Below are positions 55,668-63,316 of a stretch of DNA of 64,000 bases, one piece after another. This DNA comes from Agrobacterium sp. RAC06. GTDB taxonomy: Bacteria; Pseudomonadota; Alphaproteobacteria; Rhizobiales; Rhizobiaceae. Under the pieces are notes generated by a model. The model ran no database searches. It had not been told where the DNA came from and saw only the letters and a list, made by a program, of their open reading frames with translations. The number at the start of each line of letters is the position of its first letter. Position 1 is the stretch's first letter. Both the position numbers and the translations under genes were made by a program. The stretch covers positions 4,527,501 to 4,591,500 of the forward strand of contig NZ_CP016499.1 in NCBI RefSeq assembly GCF_001713475.1, in the 5' to 3' direction.

Positions 55668-56897
55668 TCAACCCTTGGTCAGCTTGATGATCGTCGAGTT
55701 GCCGCCGCCACGCTGTTCGGTGACGGCGTAGACTGCGCCATCGGGACCAACCTTCACGTCGCGGATACGCGCATCGAGATCAACGCGCTCCTCGAACTTC
55801 ACCCGGTCGTTCTCCATGTGCAGGACGACCACACCCTGGCTGACGAGACCGCCGACGAGGAAAGCGCCCTTCCATTCGGGGATAGCGTCGGCATCGTAAT
55901 AGGCCATGCCGGAGGGCGCGATGACGGGGTCCCAATAATAAACTGGCTGTTCGGTGTCGGCCATCTGGGTGATGCCGTCGCCCACTGCGGCGCCACTGTA
56001 CTCGACGCCGTAGGTGACTTCCGGCCAGCCATAGTTTTTGCCCGCCTCCGGAAGGTTCAGCTCGTCGCCGCCCTTGGGGCCATGCTCTACCGTCCACAGT
56101 CGGCCCTCACCATCAATCGTGGCTGACTGGAGGTTGCGGTGACCAAGCGACCAGATTTCCGGCTGGGCGCCGTCCTCGCCGATGAAGGGGTTGCCTTCCA
56201 GGGCTTCACCCGTCTGGCTGATGCGGAAGATCTTGCCAAGGCCGCTCTGCAGGTTCTGGGCCTGAACGCGAGGCTCGGCATCTGAGCGCTCTCCGACCGT
56301 CACATAGAGCTCACCTTCCGGACCGAAGGCGAGACGGGAGCCGAAATGCTTGTTGCCGTCATAGCCCGGGGTCTGGCGGAAGATTACGGTGACGTCTTCG
56401 AGGGCGCCGCCGCCCTGTTCGTCGGCAACGAGGCGTGCAGAGGCAACCGATGTGCCGTTGCCGTCGTCATCCCGAGGTTCGGCGAAGGAGAAGAAAATCC
56501 TGCCCGAGCTTTCAAAGTCGGGCGCGAGAGCCACATCGAGTAGCCCGCCCTGGCCATCGGCGAGGACTTCCGGAACGTTTGCGATCTCGGGGCCGGCCGT
56601 GCCATCAGTGCCGATGATATGCATGGCACCCTGCTTGGCGGTCACAAGCATGCGGCCATCGGGCAGGAATTCCATCGCCCAGAGATGCGGCAGGCCCTCG
56701 GCAACGACTTCGGTCTTGATGTTGATAACCTCCGGTGGCTGCGGGGCTCTCGTCTGACCGGAAAAGGCCGGTTCCTGGTTCGGGGCGTTCGGTGCCTGGG
56801 TCTCGACTGGCGTTCCGGGCTGTTGGGCAAAGGCCGGAAGGGAGACGAGGCTGACGCTCAGCATGGTTCCGGCAAGAATGTGGGGTATACGCTTCAT
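55668..56897 (-). CDS. PQQ-dependent sugar dehydrogenase (soluble, Asd-type), copy 2
   Basis: A 409-residue paralogue of the gene at 52.4 kb. ATG 56897 has AGGAGGAATTG right before it. Signal peptide (LSVSLVSLPAFAQQPG), then a Pro/Gln/Asn-rich spacer to residue ~55 that copy 1 lacks. Propeller motifs: GLPHLWAMEFLPDGRMLVTAK, DGNKHFGSRLAFG, WSLGHRNLQSATI, and EHGPKGGDELN. Active-site His and PQQ-contact segments are kept. It would oxidise aldose sugars in the periplasm if PQQ is available. It converges on aatA. Confidence 0.9.
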   Translation of the reverse strand: MKRIPHILAGTMLSVSLVSLPAFAQQPGTPVETQAPNAPNQEPAFSGQTRAPQPPEVINIKTEVVAEGLPHLWAMEFLPDGRMLVTAKQGAMHIIGTDGTAGPEIANVPEVLADGQGGLLDVALAPDFESSGRIFFSFAEPRDDDGNGTSVASARLVADEQGGGALEDVTVIFRQTPGYDGNKHFGSRLAFGPEGELYVTVGERSDAEPRVQAQNLQSGLGKIFRISQTGEALEGNPFIGEDGAQPEIWSLGHRNLQSATIDGEGRLWTVEHGPKGGDELNLPEAGKNYGWPEVTYGVEYSGAAVGDGITQMADTEQPVYYWDPVIAPSGMAYYDADAIPEWKGAFLVGGLVSQGVVVLHMENDRVKFEERVDLDARIRDVKVGPDGAVYAVTEQRGGGNSTIIKLTKG

Positions 56898-57018
56898 CAA
56901 TTCCTCCTGGTCGAATGATTGGACCCGTTCAACGCCTGAAGTGGTCCGAAAGCTCCGCCTCGGTAGAGCGTGCCAGATCAAGTTCTCTTTATCGGATGGT
57001 GAGGAGAGGTCTCCGCAA

Positions 57019-57050
57019 CGTCAGAGCGGGCCTGGTGGCCCGCTCTGACG
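57019..57050. terminator. Perfect 14-bp hairpin after the OpgC-type gene
   Basis: CGTCAGAGCGGGCC pairs without mismatch with GGCCCGCTCTGACG over TGGT, 9 nt past the acyltransferase stop. No T tract is present, so it may be a 3'-end stabiliser or a weak terminator. Confidence 0.7.
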
Positions 57051-57058
57051 GTTCTTGC

Positions 57059-58264
57059 TCATGCCGGAGTTTTGATCCAGCTGCCGACATAGGGTGCGTT
57101 GGCGAAAACTTTCTCGCGGTCCCGCCACAAGGCCGGCAGTGCGAGGATGGCGAGCGCGCCGATGGTGACGGCCGTCTTGGTCAGCTGCGACAGTTCCGGT
57201 GTCCGGGCGTCGATGTAATAGACCGCATAGACGATCAGCACGTGCCAGACATAGATCTGCAGCGAATGGCGGCCGAGCAACTGAAGGAAGTTCAACGTGA
57301 ACAGGCTCGTGAGCGTAGAAGCGATCTTGCGGATGACCGCATTCTCATGGCGCGGGCCAGCGATCAGGATCCAGGCCATTCCATAGGCGACGGCTGCGAA
57401 GTTGATCAGATAGACCGGTCCGAAATCGGCGCGGACTTCCATCAGGCTGAATTTTTCGAGCACAAAGCCGGGCATGAAGCCGTGAGCGGTTGCGATGCGG
57501 AGTGGCGCGAAGAAGAGGGTGACCGCGAGCGCCGTCCAGGCAAGCGTCGTGCGCTTGGGGTCGAAGACCTTCTGCCACTCGATCTTCTTCATCGAGGTCA
57601 ACGTACCGGCGATGATGCCGGCGAAGAAGACGATCTGCCAACCTAGCAGGTTGAAGGACACGCGCAGGCCCTCCTTGTCCGGCGCGCCGACGAGCCAGGC
57701 ATCCAGCGGATAGGTGACGATGCGGTGCAGGCCAAGCTGAGCGGCCAGCCAGACAAGTAGGGAGCCGATGGCGACGCCGAGCCAATGGCCGCGCAGGCAA
57801 AGCCAGATCACGACGGGGGCGAAGACCATGTAGGCGATGTATTGCGGCAGGATGTCCATGAAGGTGGGCTGGACGAGGAATGTGGCGACCGGCGCGAGCG
57901 AGCTCGGATCGAGCAGGCTTGCGTCACCCAACCAGTTCTTCCAGGCTGTGACCGCACCCGGCAGGACCAGCTGCAGGGCCAGCACGATCAGAATGATCGC
58001 CATGGCATAACGGTAGAGTTCCAGCGCCCGCGACCAGATCTTGTCGCGGCCGACCGTATAGCCGTCCTTCATCATCTTGCGGCTGTAGACCATGCCGGTC
58101 AGCAGGCCCGACAGGAAGACGAAGCCTTGGGCATCTTCGACGAAGGCGAGGTTGCGGTGGTTGATTTCGACGAGCCAGAGGCCCCCGGTGAATACCAAAT
58201 GGTTGATCAGCATGAAGACGAGGAAGTACCCCCGCATGCCATCGATCACGTCCAATCTCTTCAC
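57059..58264 (-). CDS. OpgC-domain membrane acyltransferase-like protein
   Basis: A 401-residue membrane protein with about ten helices. GTG 58264 (GGGAG 6 nt before) gives VKRLDVIDGMRGYFLVFMLI, the typical RLDxIDGxRG start of OpgC/acyltransferase-3 proteins; GTG 58294 is less likely. The late region has SLQIYVWHVLIVYAVYYID. OpgC in other bacteria succinylates osmoregulated periplasmic glucans; in rhizobia cyclic glucans may be the substrate. No glucan synthesis gene is in the window, so the substrate is inferred only. Confidence 0.82.
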   Translation of the reverse strand: MKRLDVIDGMRGYFLVFMLINHLVFTGGLWLVEINHRNLAFVEDAQGFVFLSGLLTGMVYSRKMMKDGYTVGRDKIWSRALELYRYAMAIILIVLALQLVLPGAVTAWKNWLGDASLLDPSSLAPVATFLVQPTFMDILPQYIAYMVFAPVVIWLCLRGHWLGVAIGSLLVWLAAQLGLHRIVTYPLDAWLVGAPDKEGLRVSFNLLGWQIVFFAGIIAGTLTSMKKIEWQKVFDPKRTTLAWTALAVTLFFAPLRIATAHGFMPGFVLEKFSLMEVRADFGPVYLINFAAVAYGMAWILIAGPRHENAVIRKIASTLTSLFTLNFLQLLGRHSLQIYVWHVLIVYAVYYIDARTPELSQLTKTAVTIGALAILALPALWRDREKVFANAPYVGSWIKTPA

Positions 58265-58454
58265 GTTCGACTCCCGAGTTGGCCCCCTGGTCACCCGCGG
58301 CGGCGATCATCGTCTGCATCATGTTGACAATGCGGCGGGAGGCCCAGTCGGGGCCGATCCTCGCGGAGGGAACGGCGGTTTTTGACAAAAGTTCCGAGCC
58401 TGATTGCTCACGGAGCCGTGGTCGGATGCCGCAGTCAGAGCTGATCATGCGTGT

Positions 58455-58580
58455 TCAGAGACCGAGGAAGGCGAGCATGATGAAGGTGGCGAAGAGGACC
58501 AAAATGGTCATGCCTTCGATTGCATTCGTCTCGCCATCGTTGAGATTGATCACGGCTGCGACCAGGGGCATGGCGACCAT
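58455..58580 (-). CDS. Small membrane protein, 41 residues
   Basis: A short leftward frame with ATG 58580 and TGA 58457-58455. The product MVAMPLVAAVINLNDGETN is followed by a single membrane helix (MTILVLFATFIMLAFLGL). Codon third positions are about 80 percent G or C, as in real genes here. A clear ribosome site is lacking; ATG 58571 is an alternative. It is in the 420-nt region between the OpgC-type gene and the DUF2188-like gene, which is otherwise empty. Confidence 0.45.
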   Translation of the reverse strand: MVAMPLVAAVINLNDGETNAIEGMTILVLFATFIMLAFLGL

Positions 58581-58685
58581 GGTGGTCTGGACCGGCGTCG
58601 TCGTCCTTCCCCGTCCGATCGCTCGTCCGTTTGCGCCGGAGCCGTTTTGATGGAATACTCTTTCTCAGCCTAGGAGGAGAAGGCC

Positions 58686-58955
58686 ATGGTGAAGATCATC
58701 TACGAGATCGTTCCTCATGATGGCGGTTGGGCCTATCGGCTCGGTGGCGCCTATTCGGAAGCGTTCCCGACCCATGACCAGGCCCTTGAAGCCGCACGCA
58801 TCGTCATGCTGGAGCAGCAGGTCGGCGACGAGCCGGTGACCATCAGTTATCAGGATGAGACAGGACGCTGGCGCGAGGAATACAGCGATGGCGGCGATCG
58901 TCCGGAAGTCGAGATCGTCGATACCTTTGTCGACGAACAGAGACCTCCTGCCTGA
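58686..58955 (+). CDS. DUF2188-like small protein
   Basis: An 89-residue protein with a strong AGGAGG site 8 nt before ATG 58686. The pattern YEIVPHDGGWAYRLGGAYSEAFPTHDQALEAAR resembles the DUF2188 layout (beta strand, G-W, then a helix over A--A). The C-terminal half is acidic and contains YQDETGRWREEYSDG. Cytoplasmic. Role unknown. It is a single gene. Confidence 0.72.
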   Translation: MVKIIYEIVPHDGGWAYRLGGAYSEAFPTHDQALEAARIVMLEQQVGDEPVTISYQDETGRWREEYSDGGDRPEVEIVDTFVDEQRPPA

Positions 58956-59003
58956 TGGCCCGTATAAGAACGTGATTCTTTTCAACCGTTTAAGGTCGTT
59001 CAT

Positions 59004-59942
59004 TCACGTCGTGAGTCCACTTGTCTTGGTGGCGGCCGGAGCGTCGCGAGACAGCCTCTTCCAGTCGTTGAGGCCGGAAACCAAAGCATCGAAGGTGGCG
59101 CGATAGCGCGGCACGGCCTTCAGATTTTCGTGCATCACAACGAAGGTTTCGAGCGATATATCGAGTGTTCCTGGCAGGACTTCCACGAGGTCTGGTTCGC
59201 GGGCTGCGATGGCGTGCTGGCACATGCCGATGCCGAGCCCGGCACGGATGGCGGCGAGCTGGACCAGGTTGCTGTCGGCGCGGAAGTCGAAGCCGATGCC
59301 AGCCAGATCCTGCCGCTCCTTGAGGATGTCCCTGATATAGGCGAGCTGCCTGTCGAAGCCGATCAGGCGGTGTCTTGCAAAATCGCTCAAGGCGGTCGGC
59401 AAGCCGTGGCGGTCCAGATAGCGTCGGTGAGCGTGAAAGCCGAGCGATAGCTTGCCGATCCGCTGGCTGAGCAAGGCGGCCTGTCTGGGCTGGACCATGC
59501 GAATGGCAATGTCTGCCTCCTGCTGAAGCAGATCCTCAACCGCATCGGAGGCCGAAAGCTCGATTTCCAGCCCCGGATGCTTCTCCTGTAGCTGGGCGAG
59601 GATGGGGGGCAGAGTTTCGACTGCTATCACCTCGCTGGCGCTAATGCGCACGGTGCCGCGTACCGCCTCCATGTCGCCTGACGCAATGCGAGCGAGAGCC
59701 GACGACATCGCGGCCATGCCAAGCGCATGTCCCTGCATGGCGCGCGCCTTTTCCGTGGGCAGCAGACCCTGTGGGCTGCGTAGGAAAAGCGGCGCGCCAA
59801 AGGCCTGTTCCAAAGCCTCGATATGTCGGCCGGCCGTGGGCTGGGTCAAACCCAGTCTGCGAGCGGCGGCCGACAGCGACCCGGTCTCGAGGACGGCGAG
59901 AAAGGTTCGGTAGTGATCCCAGCTGATTTGATCGATGATCAT
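59004..59942 (-). CDS. LysR-family transcriptional regulator
   Basis: A 312-residue LysR protein. The N-terminal helix-turn-helix is FLAVLETGSLSAAARRLGLTQPTAGRHIEALE, with the effector-binding domain after residue ~90. The N-terminus MIIDQISWDHYRTFL fits the family. It is divergent from an epimerase-like gene (93-nt gap), which it probably regulates. The gap contains repeated ATATCG elements (around 59951 and 59985), candidates for the LysR site, though the T-N11-A form is not clear. Confidence 0.9.
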   Translation of the reverse strand: MIIDQISWDHYRTFLAVLETGSLSAAARRLGLTQPTAGRHIEALEQAFGAPLFLRSPQGLLPTEKARAMQGHALGMAAMSSALARIASGDMEAVRGTVRISASEVIAVETLPPILAQLQEKHPGLEIELSASDAVEDLLQQEADIAIRMVQPRQAALLSQRIGKLSLGFHAHRRYLDRHGLPTALSDFARHRLIGFDRQLAYIRDILKERQDLAGIGFDFRADSNLVQLAAIRAGLGIGMCQHAIAAREPDLVEVLPGTLDISLETFVVMHENLKAVPRYRATFDALVSGLNDWKRLSRDAPAATKTSGLTT

Positions 59943-60035
59943 TCATATTTGTATATCGACTGAACGTTTTTTGGCAATTCTGCATATCGTTAGTCGCTGT
60001 CACACTCAGTCCAGTTTCAATCACAGGAGATGAGC

Positions 60036-61076
60036 ATGACAGAGATAAGGACAATGACATCGCTGGAGCGACCGCTTGCACTGGTGCTCGGGGCAACGGG
60101 CGGCATCGGGGGAGCGCTGGCGACAGCTCTTCTGCAGCGCGGCTACCGCGTTCGTGCCATGCACCGCGCACCGGAGCGCCAAACATCTGCTCGTCCGGCT
60201 TGCGAGTGGGTGAGGGGTGACGCAATACGGGCCGAGGATGTCTTGCGGGCGGCGGAAGGCGCAAGCATCATCGTGCACGGCGTCAATCCACCGGGCTATC
60301 GGAATTGGGGCGAGCTCGTCCTGCCGATGATCGACAACACGATTGCCGCTGCCCGCGCCGTCGGGGCACGAATCCTGATGCCGGGGACGATCTATAATTT
60401 CGGCCGCGATACCTTTCCGCTCGTGGCCGAAGACAGTCGGCAGGAACCGGAAACGGTGAAGGGCCGCATCCGGGTGGAGCTCGAGCGGCGGCTGGAACAG
60501 GCGGCGGCGGAGGGCGTGCCCGTGCTGATCGTTCGCGCCGGGGACTTCTTCGGGCCTGATGCCGGCAACAATTGGTTCGCGCAGGGCCTCGTGCAGCCCG
60601 GCAAACCCGTGCGCTTCGTCGTCAATCCCGGGCGCAAGGGTGTGGGGCATGCCTGGGCCTATCTGCCTGACGTCGCTGAGACCTTCATGCGACTGCTTGA
60701 TCGGGCTGATGCTCTGCCACGCTTCGCCCGGTTTCACATGGACGGCTTCTATGATCCGGATGGCACGCAAATGGTGGCGGCGATCGGTCGGGCCACGGAG
60801 CGAGAGCGCATGCTCACCATCGGTTTTCCCTGGCGTCTGGCAGGACTTGCCCGTCCCTTTGTGCCCCTGATCCGCGAACTGTACGAGATGCGCTATCTCT
60901 GGCGTGAAACGATCCGGCTCGACAATTCTCGTCTCGTCGAATTCCTTGGGGAAGAGCCCCATACGCCGATCGATGGCGCGGTCAAGGCGACATTGCGGAG
61001 CCTCGGCTGCCTGGTCGATTCCGATAACCTGACCATGCGCAATCCGATGCTGCGTGTCGCCGGAGGCGAACAATGA
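60036..61076 (+). CDS. NAD-dependent epimerase/dehydratase-like protein
   Basis: A 346-residue short-chain dehydrogenase-like protein. ATG 60036 is preferred (GGAG 6 nt before) over ATG 60030. The NAD(P) motif is LVLGATGGIGGALATALL. Catalytic-type YNFGRD occurs at ~residue 120 and matches the Y of the YxxxK only loosely, since the Lys is not obvious. It is likely an atypical extended SDR acting on an unknown substrate. It overlaps the next gene by 4 nt and is divergent from a LysR regulator. Confidence 0.82.
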   Translation: MTEIRTMTSLERPLALVLGATGGIGGALATALLQRGYRVRAMHRAPERQTSARPACEWVRGDAIRAEDVLRAAEGASIIVHGVNPPGYRNWGELVLPMIDNTIAAARAVGARILMPGTIYNFGRDTFPLVAEDSRQEPETVKGRIRVELERRLEQAAAEGVPVLIVRAGDFFGPDAGNNWFAQGLVQPGKPVRFVVNPGRKGVGHAWAYLPDVAETFMRLLDRADALPRFARFHMDGFYDPDGTQMVAAIGRATERERMLTIGFPWRLAGLARPFVPLIRELYEMRYLWRETIRLDNSRLVEFLGEEPHTPIDGAVKATLRSLGCLVDSDNLTMRNPMLRVAGGEQ

Positions 61077-61447
61077 GTGCGGCGGTCACGAGCATGCCGT
61101 TTCCGGTGCTTGTCTTCAGAGGACTGGCGATCATGGTGCTTGGCGGTGTCGCCGGGCAGTTCTTCCTCGCCGGAATGACGGTCTTCGGTGCCGGGGGAGG
61201 ATGGGACTTGCATGCGGCAACGGGAGGTGCGCTTGGACTGCCGGTGCTCGCGCTCTTTCTGTTGTCGCTGGCGCCAGCGCTGCGCGGGTATCGCCGAAGT
61301 GGCGCCCTGTTGTTTGCCGTTTATTTGCTGCAGGTCGCGCTGGCTGGGGTCGGTGACGCGTTGCCGATGCTGGGAGCGCTGCATCCGGTCAATGGGTTGT
61401 TGATGGGGCTGATCGCCGTCAGGATGGTTGGCCGTTTGGCGCCCTGA
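61073..61447 (+). CDS. Small membrane protein coupled to the epimerase-like gene
   Basis: A 124-residue protein with four hydrophobic segments (VLVFRGLAIMVLGGVAGQFFLAG; LGLPVLALFLLSLAPAL; LFAVYLLQVALAG; LLMGLIAVRMVG). The family resembles DUF6220-like four-helix membrane proteins. It starts inside the previous gene (ATGA overlap), so it is in the same LysR-controlled unit. It may anchor or partner the epimerase-like enzyme; this is inference. Confidence 0.68.
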   Translation: MSAAVTSMPFPVLVFRGLAIMVLGGVAGQFFLAGMTVFGAGGGWDLHAATGGALGLPVLALFLLSLAPALRGYRRSGALLFAVYLLQVALAGVGDALPMLGALHPVNGLLMGLIAVRMVGRLAP

Positions 61448-61467
61448 CAATCCCAGACGCCGACAGA

Positions 61468-61494
61468 AGGGCACCCGGCAGAACCGGGTGCCCT
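61468..61494. terminator. Hairpin between convergent genes
   Basis: AGGGCACCCGG pairs perfectly with CCGGGTGCCCT over CAGAA. The T tract is weak on both sides, but the stem is strong and the location is between convergent stops. Confidence 0.75.
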
Positions 61495-61501
61495 CGTCGT
61501 G

Positions 61502-62602
61502 TCAGGCAAGCGCCGGATAGGTCGTGTAGCCTTCCGCGCCGCCGCCGTAGAGCGTGGCCTGATCCAGCGGGTTGAGGCTCGCATCTTCCTTCAGGCGGCG
61601 GACGAGATCCGGATTGGCGATGAAGGGGCGGCCGAAGGCGACGAGGTCGGCATAGCCGCTCTCGACGGCGTCGATCGCAGACGCGCGGTCATAGCCATTG
61701 TTGGCGATCCAGGCACCCTTGCCGCCAGCATTGCGATAGGCGGCCTTGAGGGCCTTCCAGTCGAAAGGCAGGACGTCGCGCGGACCGCCGGTCGCGCCTT
61801 CGATGACATGCACGAAGGCGAGGTCGAACTTGGCCAGCGCCTCGACGAGTGCCGTATAGACGGCCTTCGGATCGGGGTCGGAGACATCGTTCGCCGGGGT
61901 GGTCGGGGAAATGCGGATGCCGGTCTTCTCTGCACCGATTTCCCTGGTCACGGCTTCGACGACTTCCAGCGTCAGGCGGATGCGGTTTTCGATCGAGCCG
62001 CCGTATTGATCCGTGCGCTGGTTGCTGTTCGAACGCATGAACTGTTCAAGCAGGTAGCCGTTGGCAGCGTGGATCTCCACCCCATCGAAGCCGCCTTCAA
62101 TGGCAGCCCGTGCCGCCCTGCGGTAGTCTTCGATGATGCCGGCCAGTTCTGCCGTTTCCAGAGCACGCGGCTCGGAGGTCTCGACGAATGCGCCGGAACC
62201 GTCTGGATTGAGGATATAGGTCTTGGACTGTGCCGCGATGGCGGAGGGAGCGACCGGGGCGCCGCCCTCGGGCTGCAGGCTCGTATGCGAGATGCGGCCG
62301 ACATGCCAGAGCTGGGTGACGATCTTGCCGCCTGCTGCATGCGCGGCGTCGGTGACCTTCTTCCAACCGTCGATGGCTTCGGACTTGTAGAGACCGGGAA
62401 CGTCGGCATAGCCCTGCGCCTGGTGGGTGATCGCCGTGCCTTCGCTGATGATCAAGCCCGCAGTCGCACGCTGGCGGTAGTACTCGACGTTGAGATCGTT
62501 CGGAACCGCGCCCGGTGACCGGTTGCGGGTCAGCGGCGCCATGGCGATGCGGTTCGAAACGGGGATGGTGCCGACGGATGTCGGTTCAAAAAGCTTGGAC
62601 AT
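61502..62602 (-). CDS. Old Yellow Enzyme-type alkene reductase
   Basis: A 366-residue FMN-dependent oxidoreductase of the NemA/OYE family, which reduces activated C=C bonds and nitro compounds using NAD(P)H. Landmarks: KLFEPTSVGTIPVSNRIAMAPLTRNRS at the start, QLWHVGRISH, VEIHAANGYLLEQFM with substrate-binding His/Asn, and a C-terminal FMN-phosphate segment (VAFGRPFIANPDLVRRL). It follows an ArsR-type gene on the same strand by 58 nt, suggesting induction by electrophiles through that repressor. Confidence 0.92.
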   Translation of the reverse strand: MSKLFEPTSVGTIPVSNRIAMAPLTRNRSPGAVPNDLNVEYYRQRATAGLIISEGTAITHQAQGYADVPGLYKSEAIDGWKKVTDAAHAAGGKIVTQLWHVGRISHTSLQPEGGAPVAPSAIAAQSKTYILNPDGSGAFVETSEPRALETAELAGIIEDYRRAARAAIEGGFDGVEIHAANGYLLEQFMRSNSNQRTDQYGGSIENRIRLTLEVVEAVTREIGAEKTGIRISPTTPANDVSDPDPKAVYTALVEALAKFDLAFVHVIEGATGGPRDVLPFDWKALKAAYRNAGGKGAWIANNGYDRASAIDAVESGYADLVAFGRPFIANPDLVRRLKEDASLNPLDQATLYGGGAEGYTTYPALA

Positions 62603-62660
62603 GAAACCTCTCGGGAGTTTCCAATGATGGGAAGGTCATTGGGGATCCCGATGTGGGGCC

Positions 62661-62954
62661 TTAGAGTGTTCCATTCAAGGTCTTGACGAACTCCGCGATG
62701 GCATCTTCATTGCGGCGATAGAGAACCCGCTGGCCGACACGCTTGGAACTGATGAGGCCCGCGCGCTGAAGGGTCGCGAGATGGGCGGAAACCGCGGATT
62801 GTGACAGGCCGGATCGCTCGAACTGACCGGCGCTAATGCCGTCGGTTGCGTCTTCTTTGGGCACCCCGAAGTACTCTTTGGGATCCTTGAGCCAAATCAG
62901 CATTTCCATGCGCGCCGGGTGAGCCAGCGCCTTCATCACGTCCTCTAGGAACAT
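62661..62954 (-). CDS. ArsR-family transcriptional regulator
   Basis: A 97-residue winged-helix repressor (FLEDVMKALAHPARMEMLIWL, then SGLSQSAVSAHLATLQRAGLI and the wing VGQRVLYRRNED). The ATG follows GGAGG. The metal site ELCVCD of ArsR/SmtB is absent and the protein has no Cys, so it does not sense metals by that route. It is upstream of an OYE reductase gene. In Sinorhizobium an ArsR-type gene is also next to the AbcR small RNAs and lsrB, which matches the layout here. Confidence 0.87.
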   Translation of the reverse strand: MFLEDVMKALAHPARMEMLIWLKDPKEYFGVPKEDATDGISAGQFERSGLSQSAVSAHLATLQRAGLISSKRVGQRVLYRRNEDAIAEFVKTLNGTL

Positions 62955-63083
62955 GTCGCCTCCAAATCGTCTGCATTTTCAGTCTGCTGCGGAGAGATCT
63001 CTGCCGTCGGGGCCGAGAGGCCCGGCGTCAGTTCCGCCAGACGCTGTAACGGCCCGAAGGATCTATTGTTCCAACAAAATAAC

Positions 63084-63235
63084 AAAAAAAGAGGGCCACC
63101 GGAATAACCAGGGCCCTTTGAATTGTGAAGGTCAAAAACCTCCAGAGGGGAACAGCTGCTGCGGTGGAACTGGGAGGAAAAAGCCACCATGTGCATCAGC
63201 TGTGTGCGATATGGTGGTTTTTTGTGCAGTGAACA
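63084..63235 (-). ncRNA. Probable AbcR (alpha-r15) trans-acting small RNA
   Basis: Leftward RNA. Evidence: a strong intrinsic terminator (AGGGCC/GGCCCT stem, 63092-63117, then seven T, 63090-63084); upstream, CU-rich single-strand motifs (CCTCCCAGTTCC and TTCCCCTC) of the anti-ribosome-binding-site type; a 5' hairpin (CCACCAT / ATGGTGG, 63184-63219); and a plausible -35 (TTGCGC, 63268-63273) and -10 (near 63244-63250). Context is decisive: it lies between an ArsR gene and a LsrB/VtlR-like LysR gene, where AbcR1/2 RNAs occur in Sinorhizobium and Agrobacterium. The 5' end is estimated. AbcR RNAs use Hfq and repress many ABC-transporter mRNAs. Confidence 0.72.
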
Positions 63236-63316
63236 ATGCATTTTTATGCATGTCAGGCATGCATGATGCGCAAGTCTGTGTGCGCAACCTACTAAAAGGG
63301 CAGCCGTCAGGCGGCC

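Noticed and set aside
58279..58650. 123-residue rightward ORF opposite the small membrane protein
   Set aside because: The opposite strand has better codon bias and a membrane helix; this frame is a shadow.
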